From positions 2,108,001 through 2,172,000 of the forward strand of contig NZ_JAROCG010000001.1 of the NCBI RefSeq assembly GCF_030433645.1: a DNA stretch of 64,000 nucleotides. The letters run 5' to 3'. Under the pieces are notes generated by a model. That model was not told the DNA's origin. It saw only the letters and a list, made by a program, of their open reading frames with translations, and did not search any database. Numbering within the stretch: position 1 is the stretch's first letter; every line of letters starts with the position of its first letter. The position numbers and the translations under genes were made by a program. Source of the stretch: Arthrobacter burdickii. GTDB lineage: Bacteria > Actinomycetota > Actinomycetes > Actinomycetales > Micrococcaceae. Shown in pieces: positions 24,656 through 31,796 of the stretch.

Positions 24656-25320
24656 CCGGAACGCCCGATCCACTGGTGCAGGTCTGGCCGCTGTTCGGTT
24701 TGGTCATCACCACACCCCGCCTCGTCCTGACGCCGGTGCGGGACGAGCACCTGCCGGGCCTGGTCGACGCGGTGCTCGCGGGTGTCCACGACCCTGCGGA
24801 GATGCCCTTCAGCATCCCGTGGACCGACGCCCCGCGGGACGTCCTGATCACCGAGACGGCGAAGCACCAGTGGCGTCTCCGGGCCGGAGTCACCGCCGCC
24901 GACTGGACACTCAACTTCGCCGTGCTCCACGAGGAGCGAGTCATCGGCGTCCAGGACCTCGCGGCCCGCTCGTTCCCGGTGCTGCGCCGCGTCCGCTCGG
25001 GCTCTTGGCTCACGCGGTCGCTCCAGGGGCAGGGCTTCGGCACGGAGATGCGCGCGGCGGTGCTGCAGTTCGCGTTCGACCACCTCGGCGCGACGTCGGC
25101 GGCCTCGGAGGCCGCGGACTGGAACCGGGCGTCGCTGGGCGTGTCACGCCGCCTCGGCTACGTCCCGAACGGTACCTCCCTGGTGGAAGCCCGCCGCGGC
25201 GAGGTGGAGATTCTGCAGAACGTCCTGCTCGCCCCTGAGGACTTCGTGCGGCCGGACTGGACCGCCGACGTGCAGGGTGCCGAGGCAGCGCTCGCCTTCC
25301 TTACTCCGGGCCCCGACTGA
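24652..25320 (+). CDS. GNAT family N-acetyltransferase (RimJ/RimL-like)
   Basis: 222 residues from GTG 24652, overlapping the DedA stop. The GNAT fold is shown by TPRLVLTPVRDEHLPGL at the N-terminus, the acetyl-CoA loop SLQGQGFGTEMRAAVLQFAFDHLGA (R/Q-x-x-G-x-G/A-like QGQGFG) and NRASLGVSRRLGYVPNG. This layout matches the RimJ/RimL branch, acetylating protein N-termini or small amines; the substrate is not predictable. The gene ends 20 bases inside the converging HAD gene. Confidence 0.88.
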   Translation: MTGTPDPLVQVWPLFGLVITTPRLVLTPVRDEHLPGLVDAVLAGVHDPAEMPFSIPWTDAPRDVLITETAKHQWRLRAGVTAADWTLNFAVLHEERVIGVQDLAARSFPVLRRVRSGSWLTRSLQGQGFGTEMRAAVLQFAFDHLGATSAASEAADWNRASLGVSRRLGYVPNGTSLVEARRGEVEILQNVLLAPEDFVRPDWTADVQGAEAALAFLTPGPD

Positions 25321-25975
25321 CCGCTGGTCCGGGTGCCTGCGCCGCGTCCTGCAGCCCCGTCCCGGGCGCCGCGGGGGCGAGCAGGCGGGAGAGGTCGGAC
25401 GTCGGGCCGAACAGCCGGGCGTCGATCCCGAGCGCGCGCGCGGCCGCGATGTTCGCCGGCGAGTCGTCGATGAAGGTGACGAGGCCCGGTTCCACCGCGA
25501 GTTCGGTCAGCACGTGGTCGAAGACGGCGGTCGACGGCTTGACGAGCCGCAGGGACGAGCTGAAGAAGCGGTGGCGAAACAGGTGAGCCCACGGCGCGGA
25601 GGCGAACTGGGACACCATGGGCGCCGGCATGTTCGAGAGCAGCGCCAGGCGCTCGCCCCGGGCGTCGAGGTCCTCGAGGACATCCAGGGTCTCGAGGTTC
25701 AGGTGCGACCACTGGTTGCCGTCGAGGACGTCCAGCCACGCCGACCTCACCGGTCCTGTGGGTCGTGCGCAGACGAGGGACCAGTACTCGCCGGACGTGA
25801 AGGCGCCGGCGTCGAAGGCATGGCGGTGCTGCCAGTAGCCCGACGTCGGTGCGGCCAGGTCCGGCACCCCGGTCGCCTCCGTGAGCGCCTCCCAGTCGGA
25901 GGGCGTGGGGGCGGTGGAGATCACGTTGCCGTAGTCGAAGAGGAACCACCGGCGGGAGCTGTCATCACGGGCCAT
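25301..25975 (-). CDS. HAD-superfamily hydrolase (YihX-like)
   Basis: 224 residues. Motif I is FLFDYGNV, i.e. Asp-x-Gly-Asn rather than DxDxT, as in YihX-like phosphatases (FDxGNV). Motif II is LLSNM, motif III Lys is in RLVKPSTAVFDHVL, and motif IV is VTFIDDSPANIAAARALGI. The helical cap lies between motifs I and II. Substrates are likely sugar phosphates or other small phosphoesters. The 3' end overlaps the converging GNAT gene by 20 bases. A TACGCT element lies five bases before ATG 25975. The last 20 residues are Pro/Gly/Ala-rich. Confidence 0.87.
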   Translation of the reverse strand: MARDDSSRRWFLFDYGNVISTAPTPSDWEALTEATGVPDLAAPTSGYWQHRHAFDAGAFTSGEYWSLVCARPTGPVRSAWLDVLDGNQWSHLNLETLDVLEDLDARGERLALLSNMPAPMVSQFASAPWAHLFRHRFFSSSLRLVKPSTAVFDHVLTELAVEPGLVTFIDDSPANIAAARALGIDARLFGPTSDLSRLLAPAAPGTGLQDAAQAPGPAVSRGPE

Positions 25976-26055
25976 GGTTCAGCGTAGGACTCCCTGCCTC
26001 CGCGCCGCGCGGGGTCCCCGGTTAACGTTGCGTGAACGCATGCAACGAGCGGCGG

Positions 26056-26061
26056 TAAACT
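26056..26061 (+). promoter_or_regulatory. -10 element TAAACT, leaderless start of exonuclease gene
   Basis: TAAACT ends seven bases before GTG 26069. Confidence 0.6.
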
Positions 26062-26068
26062 GGGAGAC

Positions 26069-27061
26069 GTGGGAATAGCGTTCACGGCCATCGACTTCGA
26101 GACTGCGAATGGCTTTCGCGGCTCCCCGTGCGCCGTCGGGCTGACCAAGGTCAGGGACGGCCGGATCGTGGAAGAGGCGTCCTGGTTGATGCGCCCACCC
26201 GTCGGGCACGACCACTTCGACTCCCGCAACATCGCCATCCACGGCATCACCTCCAGCATGGTCGAGGACGCTCCCCGCTTCGGGGAGCTGTTTCCCGAGA
26301 TCGGCGGTTTCATCGGATCGGACGTCCTGGTCGCGCACAATGCGGCCTTCGACCTCGGGGTGATCCGGTCCGCGCTCGAGGTGTCCGCGCTCGCGGGCCC
26401 GGCGTGGGACTACGCCTGCACCGTCGTGCTCGCGCGGAAGAGCTACTCGCTGCCCTCCTACTCGCTCCCGTTCGTCGCGGAGGCCGCCGGAGTGCCGCTG
26501 CTGAACCATCACGACGCCGTCGAGGACGCGCGGGCTTGCGCGGGCATCATGATCGATATCGCCCGCCGGTACGACGCGCCGACCGTGGAGGACGTGCTCG
26601 GTTGCCACAACCTCCCGCTGTCGCGGGCGGAGCCGTACGCCCCGGGCGTGGACGAACTGTCGAAGGCGACGCGCACGGCGCTCGGGCGGGGCTCGTCGCC
26701 GTCGGGCTGGTCCGGCTGGCCGGAGGAGGGCGAGAATCCGCACGCCAATGCGCAGGCGGATCCGCGGCATCCGCTCTACGGGCAGACCGTCGTCTTCACC
26801 GGGAACCTCGGCATCTCCCGTCCGCAGGCGAAGGAACGCGCCGCGAGCCTCGGAGCGCAGCCGGCGAGTGCCGTCACCCGCCGGACCACCGTGCTGGTGG
26901 TGGGCGACGGCTTCGTCGCGTCGGACCTGCGCAACGGGCGCGTGACCGGTAAGGCGCGCCGCGTCCTGGAGCTCCACGAGCGGGGCCAGGCGATCGAGGT
27001 GCTCTCCGAGGCCGAGTTCCTGCAGATGACCGGCGGCCGGTGGCCTGCCGACAGCCAGTAG
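26069..27061 (+). CDS. DnaQ-like 3'-5' exonuclease with C-terminal BRCT domain
   Basis: 330 residues from GTG 26069. The N-terminal 165 residues are a DEDDh exonuclease: Exo I TAIDFETAN (Asp9, Glu11), Exo II LVAHNAAFDLGV, Exo III HHDAVEDARACA. After a linker rich in Gly/Ser/Pro, the C-terminal 95 residues form a BRCT domain (YGQTVVFTGNLGISRPQAKERAASLGA, then VGDGFVASDL). The domain pair resembles stand-alone DNA-polymerase-III-epsilon-like proteins of actinobacteria, which may act in repair with BRCT-mediated recruitment. No polymerase or GIY-YIG domain is present. Converges on the SDR gene with a five-base gap. Confidence 0.9.
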   Translation: MGIAFTAIDFETANGFRGSPCAVGLTKVRDGRIVEEASWLMRPPVGHDHFDSRNIAIHGITSSMVEDAPRFGELFPEIGGFIGSDVLVAHNAAFDLGVIRSALEVSALAGPAWDYACTVVLARKSYSLPSYSLPFVAEAAGVPLLNHHDAVEDARACAGIMIDIARRYDAPTVEDVLGCHNLPLSRAEPYAPGVDELSKATRTALGRGSSPSGWSGWPEEGENPHANAQADPRHPLYGQTVVFTGNLGISRPQAKERAASLGAQPASAVTRRTTVLVVGDGFVASDLRNGRVTGKARRVLELHERGQAIEVLSEAEFLQMTGGRWPADSQ

Positions 27062-27066
27062 CGGCT

Positions 27067-27984
27067 CTACGGGAAACGGAGCCGTAGACCGGTGAGATCG
27101 GCCGACAGGTCGATGAGCCGCGACGCCGCGTTGCTCTCGCGCGCATGCGGCTTCGCGGGCACGAGCGCGGGGCGGCCCCTGAGCTGGAACCAGCCGTCGG
27201 GCCCGCAGTAGGCGCCGTTCGGGATGTCGGGGTCGACCGTCGCCCGCACGAGCGGCCAGGCGCCGTCGTCCTTGCCCTGTGCAACCGGCTCCATCACGCG
27301 CTGCCTCCAGCGGGGCGCCTCCCTGTGCGTGGGGACGCCCGGCCGATCCGGCGTGAACATGCCGAGGGCGAGGCCGGGATGGGCGACCACGCTCGTCGCC
27401 GCGCTGCCGGTCAGCTCAAGGCGCCGCGCGAGTTCGAAACCGAACGCCATCACCGCGAGCTTCGACGTCGCGTATGCGCTCGCGTTGCGGTACGACGACG
27501 GCTGGAGGGACGACGGCGTCAGGCGCGCCCAGCGGTGGCTGATGCTGCCGAGATGGACGATCCTCGTCCCGGCGGTGCTCAGCGCCGGCAGGAGGATTGC
27601 GATCAGGGCGTAGTGGCCCAGATGGTTGGTGCCGAACTGCAGTTCGAAGCCGTCCGCGGTCGAACGCCGCTCCGGCGATCCGACCACTCCGGCGTTGGCG
27701 AGCAGTCCGGACAGGGGTGGGCCCGCTGCAATCCTCGTTGCGGCGGCACGGACCGACGCCAGGTCGGCCAGGTCGAGGGGCTGGAAGGTGACGTCGGCAT
27801 CGGGATACCGGCTGCGGATGGCCCGAATGGCGCGCCGTGCCCTGTCCTCGCTGCGCGCTGCCAGAAGAACGGCCGCACCCGCGCCGGCGAGCTGTTCGCA
27901 GGCGAAGTAGCCGAGCCCGGCAGTGCCGCCCGTCACGAGGATGCGCCGGCCGGACAGCAGGGGGAGGTCGGCGGGATTCCACAT
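27067..27984 (-). CDS. Short-chain dehydrogenase/reductase
   Basis: 305 residues. The NAD(P)-binding motif is GGTAGLGYFA (TGxxxGxG), the LLANAGVV strand follows, and the active site is Ser in LGSISH with Tyr-x3-Lys in YATSK. The segment ADGFELQFGTNHLGHYAL is the same as in the SDR at 44719-45639, so the two belong to one subfamily (retinol-dehydrogenase/WW-domain-oxidoreductase-like). Arg residues after the second strand (AARSEDRARR) favour NADP. Substrate unknown. ATG 27984 stands seven bases after TACGCT. The 178-base gap upstream is GC-rich without a clear feature. Confidence 0.88.
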   Translation of the reverse strand: MWNPADLPLLSGRRILVTGGTAGLGYFACEQLAGAGAAVLLAARSEDRARRAIRAIRSRYPDADVTFQPLDLADLASVRAAATRIAAGPPLSGLLANAGVVGSPERRSTADGFELQFGTNHLGHYALIAILLPALSTAGTRIVHLGSISHRWARLTPSSLQPSSYRNASAYATSKLAVMAFGFELARRLELTGSAATSVVAHPGLALGMFTPDRPGVPTHREAPRWRQRVMEPVAQGKDDGAWPLVRATVDPDIPNGAYCGPDGWFQLRGRPALVPAKPHARESNAASRLIDLSADLTGLRLRFP

Positions 27985-27991
27985 GGGCTCC

Positions 27992-27997
27992 AGCGTA
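27992..27997 (-). promoter_or_regulatory. -10-like element TACGCT, probable leaderless start
   Basis: On the minus strand TACGCT ends seven bases before ATG 27984. Confidence 0.45.
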
Positions 27998-28162
27998 GGC
28001 CGTCCCCGAAGCCCGGCCGATCCCTCGGTTCCCGCCGTTGCGGCTGGCCGGTGTGCCTGTGTCCCGGCTGGGCGGAGCGCCGGCTGTTCCAGCTGTGCCG
28101 CCGTTCCGGCTGTTCCCGCTGGGGCGGTGTGGCGGTGTTCGGGTTGTTCCGGTGCCCCGGCG

Positions 28163-29326
28163 TCAGGAGCCCGTGGTCGCGGCGAGCAGAGTGCGCGCCA
28201 TGGTGCGCACGACCTCGGCCACCCCGGGTGCGGTCAGGTAGGCGGGCGGAAGGGCCGTGGTGCCATGGAGCGCACCGACGATGCCTCCCGCGAGCGAGGC
28301 GGCGATGACGGGAGACGCATCGGGCCGGCCGGCGGCGGCGGCATGGGCCAGCGCTCCCGCCAGGTGCTCCCCGGGGGACGATCCCGCGGTCTCGCGGACG
28401 GCCTGCAGGGCCGCCTCGAAGGTTCCCGCCGCCGTCGTCCCCCCGGCCGCCGTTCCACCGGCTGGCGTTCCCCCAGCCGTCGTTCCACCGGCTGGCGTTC
28501 CCCCAGCCGTCGTTCCACCGGCAAGCGTTCCGCCGGCAGCCTGCGGAGGCACCGCGCCTCCGGCCGCGACGCCGGCAGCGGCATCGTGCCCCGCCTCCCT
28601 GGCCAGGTGGTTCTCCTCCCCGCGCACGGCGCGAACGGCCTCGTCGAGGTCGCGGCCCTCGATGGCGAGGGAGCGGATGATGCCGCTGAACAGTGCTGCC
28701 GTGCCCTTTGCGGCGGGGGAACCGTGCGTCAGAGCAGCGGCATCGACGGTCAGGCGCTCGACCATGCCCGCCGGGATGCGGGGGACCAGACCGAACGGGG
28801 CCGATCGCATCAGCGCCCCGGGTCCCTGGGCCTCGGGATTCAGCGGCCGGGCCTGCGTTCCCATCGCGCCGGTGAGAAGGGCGCGCACGGTGTCGGCGTC
28901 GGCGTCGTGCACGGCCAGGAGGTCGTCCTGCCGATCCAGCCACCTCGCCGGCGGCGCGGGTGCGGCGGGCGGAAGGTGCTCGCCCTGCCGCACGAGCCAG
29001 CGGAGGTAAGCGAGCCACAGGCACGCCGTCTCGTCGGCGGCGACCCCGTCGTTCGCCCACTCGAGTGCCTCGACGAGGCCGTCGACGGTGTACAGGGTGA
29101 GCTGGGTCGCGGCGGACACGGCCATCGCTCCGGGGTCGTCCAGGGCCGCGGCCGGATCGTCTCCCGCGGCATGGAGCACGCCGTACGCGTCACCCGCCAT
29201 CGTGCCGAGGAGGCAGCCGAGGACCCGGTCCTCGTACACGTCCGCCGGAGTGTCCCCGGTGCCGGAGCCGGTGCTGGGGTCGGTGGGGGAGTCGTCGGTG
29301 GAGTCTGTGCTGCTGTCAGTCGTCAC
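28163..29326 (-). CDS. ADP-ribosylglycohydrolase-family protein with degenerate metal sites
   Basis: 387 residues from GTG 29326. After a Ser/Thr/Asp-rich leader, the family start VLGCLLGTMAGDAYGVL (GDxxG) is clear. The metal-binding TDDT-type motif, however, reads SAATQLTLY, and the second DxDT-type motif near the C-terminus reads GRPDASPVIAASLAGGIVGAL. Several acidic ligands of the two Mg ions therefore seem lost, so activity is doubtful. A Gly/Thr/Ala repeat insert of about 40 residues (GGTTAGGTPAGGT...) sits near position 270, encoded by 30-bp DNA repeats. Possible roles are ADP-ribose binding or a decayed enzyme. Divergent from the aquaporin gene. Confidence 0.82.
   Translation of the reverse strand: MTTDSSTDSTDDSPTDPSTGSGTGDTPADVYEDRVLGCLLGTMAGDAYGVLHAAGDDPAAALDDPGAMAVSAATQLTLYTVDGLVEALEWANDGVAADETACLWLAYLRWLVRQGEHLPPAAPAPPARWLDRQDDLLAVHDADADTVRALLTGAMGTQARPLNPEAQGPGALMRSAPFGLVPRIPAGMVERLTVDAAALTHGSPAAKGTAALFSGIIRSLAIEGRDLDEAVRAVRGEENHLAREAGHDAAAGVAAGGAVPPQAAGGTLAGGTTAGGTPAGGTTAGGTPAGGTAAGGTTAAGTFEAALQAVRETAGSSPGEHLAGALAHAAAAGRPDASPVIAASLAGGIVGALHGTTALPPAYLTAPGVAEVVRTMARTLLAATTGS
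28456..28530. repeat. 30-bp repeats inside the ADP-ribosylglycohydrolase gene
   Basis: About two and a half copies of a 30-bp unit beginning CACCGGCTGGCGTTCCCCCA, in phase with the reading frame (ten codons each), encoding a Gly-Gly-Thr-Pro/Thr-Ala pattern. This is a likely slippage-generated expansion in a surface loop. Confidence 0.8.
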
Positions 29327-29332
29327 CTCTCC

Positions 29333-29338
29333 AGTCTA
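29333..29338 (-). promoter_or_regulatory. -10 element TAGACT, leaderless start
   Basis: On the minus strand TAGACT ends six bases before GTG 29326 of the ADP-ribosylglycohydrolase gene. Confidence 0.6.
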
Positions 29339-29420
29339 GGGAGGGGTTGCCTGCCCGCCGGCACTGCTCCTGCCGGCATTGCTCTCCGTGCACACTGCTC
29401 CTCCCAGCCGGCATGCAGGC

Positions 29421-29426
29421 TAGGAT
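29421..29426 (+). promoter_or_regulatory. Candidate -10 element TAGGAT for aquaporin gene
   Basis: TAGGAT lies 70 bases before ATG 29497. An in-frame TTG lies seven bases after it (29434), so either a leaderless longer protein or a leader of about 63 bases is possible. Confidence 0.45.
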
Positions 29427-29496
29427 GGAAGGCTTGTCGGCGGCCCGGTGCACCAGCCGGACAGTCTCCCAGGCACGACCGAAGGATTGCGTATTT

Positions 29497-30558
29497 ATGA
29501 CCCCCACCACGACGGCCGGAGCGACGGCAGACACCGCTTCCACGACCACGTACGACGACGCGGTGCGTGCCCCCGGGCTCGCGGCACGCTCGATCGCCGA
29601 GGGGGCCGGCTCGTTCCTCGTCATCCTCGCCGGGCTCGGCGCAACGATGCTGGCCACGGAGACGGCACTGCAGCCCACGCTCGTCTTCGGCTTCGCCGTC
29701 ATCGCCGCGATGATCGCCTTCGGCTACGTCTCCGGAGGCCATTTCAACCCGGCCATCACCGTCGGCTCCGCCGTCGCCGGACGCACCGACTGGAAATTGG
29801 TGGCCCCGTACGTGGTGGCGCAGGTACTCGGAGCCGTCGCCGCCTCGGGACTGATCTGGCTGGTACTCAGCGCCAATGCCCAGCTCACCAACATCCAGGG
29901 GTTCTTCAGTTCGGCCTCCAACGGTTTCGGTGAGCACTCCGCCGCGCAGTTCCCCCTGACCAGTGCCTTCCTGCTCGAGGTCGTCGCGTCGGCACTGCTC
30001 GTCGCGGTGTTCCTCGGGGCGGGCTCGCCCCGTGCGAGGCGCGACCTCGCACCGTTCGCCGTCGGCCTGACCTACGCCGGCCTGCTCTCCTTCCTCCTGC
30101 CCGTCACCAACGGCGGCATCAATCCCGTCCGGGCCGCGGCCTCGGCGATCTTCGCGGAGACCTGGGCCCTCGAGCAGCTGTGGCTGTTCTGGGCCGCGCC
30201 GATCGTCGGAGCGCTGATCGCGGGACTGATCTTCCGCAGCGTCGATACCCGGCGCCCCGTGCGCGCCTCGGCGCAGGTCCTCGAGGCGGAGACTCCCGCC
30301 TCCGCCGGCGCAACCGCGCAGGACACCGCGCAGGACAACGGGCAGCAGACCGCCCAGGAGACCGGGCAGCAGACCGGGCAGGGCACCGCGCGGGAGACCG
30401 CGCATCAGACCGCGGTGCCCCAGGACGCGCCGCAGGACGGGCCGGCGACCGCGGCCGAGCAGCCTTCGGGCGATGCCGCGGCGTTCTTCGACAAGCCGGC
30501 ATCGCAGGGGCGCGAAGCATCGTCCGATGCTCCCGGAACGTCCGGACCGGTGCGCTAG
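29497..30558 (+). CDS. Aquaporin/MIP-family channel with long polar C-terminal tail
   Basis: 353 residues from ATG 29497 (GAAGGA upstream); an in-frame TTG at 29434 would add 21 residues. Six membrane helices span about 30-250. The first pore motif is intact (SGGHFNPAITVGS); the second reads GGINPVRAA, i.e. NPV instead of NPA. A roughly 100-residue cytoplasmic tail follows, rich in Gln, Thr, Ala, Glu and Asp in a loose repeat such as TAQDTAQDNGQQTAQETGQQ. MIP channels pass water or small solutes such as glycerol. The altered NPA and the tail make selectivity and gating uncertain. Divergent from the ADP-ribosylglycohydrolase gene; sbcD follows with its own promoter. Confidence 0.88.
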   Translation: MTPTTTAGATADTASTTTYDDAVRAPGLAARSIAEGAGSFLVILAGLGATMLATETALQPTLVFGFAVIAAMIAFGYVSGGHFNPAITVGSAVAGRTDWKLVAPYVVAQVLGAVAASGLIWLVLSANAQLTNIQGFFSSASNGFGEHSAAQFPLTSAFLLEVVASALLVAVFLGAGSPRARRDLAPFAVGLTYAGLLSFLLPVTNGGINPVRAAASAIFAETWALEQLWLFWAAPIVGALIAGLIFRSVDTRRPVRASAQVLEAETPASAGATAQDTAQDNGQQTAQETGQQTGQGTARETAHQTAVPQDAPQDGPATAAEQPSGDAAAFFDKPASQGREASSDAPGTSGPVR

Positions 30559-30610
30559 CCCATTTCGGGGCCCGCCGCGCGCTGATCCAGAGAATGTCGG
30601 CGTGCGGCGG

Positions 30611-30616
30611 TAGCGT
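30611..30616 (+). promoter_or_regulatory. -10-like element TAGCGT for sbcD, leaderless start
   Basis: TAGCGT ends seven bases before ATG 30624. Confidence 0.5.
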
Positions 30617-30623
30617 GAAAATC

Positions 30624-31787
30624 ATGAGGATCCTCCACACCTCCGACTGGCATCTGGGACGTTCCTTCCACGGGACGGGCACCCTCGATGCCCAGCGGAT
30701 CTTTCTCGACAACCTCGAGAAGACCGTGCGTGAGGAAGCCGTCGACGTCGTGCTGGTCGCCGGGGACGTCTACGACCGCGCGCTGCCCGCCGTCGACGTC
30801 GTCGCACTCTTCGACGAGGCGCTGGACCGGCTGACGGTCGCGGGTGCCCACGTGGTCATCAGCAGCGGGAACCACGACTCGGCGACCCGGCTCGGTTTCG
30901 GCGGACGCATCCTCTCCCGCGGCGGAGTCCACCTCAGGACGCGCATCGAGGACATCGGCACCCCGGTGACTTTGTCCCTCGGCGAGGATGCCGAGCTCGC
31001 GATCTACGGCGTGCCCTACCTCGAGCCACGCGTCGTCGCGGAGGTCCTGAAGGCGGACAGCAGCACGCACACGGCCGTGACGCGCGCCGCCCTCGACCGG
31101 ATCCGCGAGGACCTCGACGACCGGCGGGCGGATCGGCGGGTCGTGTCGATCGTCCTGGCGCACACCTTCGCCGCCGGCGGGACCGGCTCGGACAGTGAGC
31201 GTGACCTCGCGATCGGCGGGCTGGGGTCCGTCCCGCTCTCCCTCTTCGAGGGGTTCGACTACAGCGCCCTCGGCCACCTGCACGGCAGGCAGAAGCTCTC
31301 GGAGACAGTGCGCTACTCCGGGTCGCCCCTCGCGTACTCGTTCTCCGAGGTGAACCAGAACAAGGGTGCCTGGCTCCTCGAGGTGACCGCGGACGGGGTG
31401 CGGGAGATCCGCGCCGTGGAGTGGCCGGCACCGCGCGAACTCGCCGTCCTCGCGGGGACGCTCGAGGACCTGCTGAGCCGCGATGACCTCGACTGGGCTA
31501 CGGCGGCCTACTGCCACATCACCCTCACCGACAGCGAGCGCCCGGCACGCGCCATGGAGCGCCTGAGGACCCGGTTCCCCGACACCCTCGTGCTCGTCTT
31601 CGCACCGGAGGGCGGGAACCGGGAGGACACCCGGACGTACAGCCAGCGCATCGCCGAGGCCCGGGACGATGCCGACATCTGCTGCGGCTTCCTGGAACAC
31701 GTCCGCGGGCGGAAGGCGTCACCCGAGGAGCATGCCCTCGTCCGGTCGACGGTCGATGCCGCCCTGAGCCTCGCCCACGAACGCTAG
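30624..31787 (+). CDS. sbcD: Exonuclease SbcCD, nuclease subunit SbcD
   Basis: 387 residues from ATG 30624. This Mre11-type Mn-dependent nuclease has its phosphoesterase motifs in order: MRILHTSDWHLGRSF (Asp8, His10), VAGDVYDRA, SSGNHDSATRL, VLAHTF and GHLHG. The C-terminal third is the capping domain that meets SbcC. The complex opens hairpins and trims blocked DNA ends. The longer frame back to 30180 overlaps the aquaporin gene and was rejected. sbcC begins nine bases after the stop, so they form an operon. Confidence 0.95.
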   Translation: MRILHTSDWHLGRSFHGTGTLDAQRIFLDNLEKTVREEAVDVVLVAGDVYDRALPAVDVVALFDEALDRLTVAGAHVVISSGNHDSATRLGFGGRILSRGGVHLRTRIEDIGTPVTLSLGEDAELAIYGVPYLEPRVVAEVLKADSSTHTAVTRAALDRIREDLDDRRADRRVVSIVLAHTFAAGGTGSDSERDLAIGGLGSVPLSLFEGFDYSALGHLHGRQKLSETVRYSGSPLAYSFSEVNQNKGAWLLEVTADGVREIRAVEWPAPRELAVLAGTLEDLLSRDDLDWATAAYCHITLTDSERPARAMERLRTRFPDTLVLVFAPEGGNREDTRTYSQRIAEARDDADICCGFLEHVRGRKASPEEHALVRSTVDAALSLAHER

Positions 31788-31796
31788 GACCGGCCC

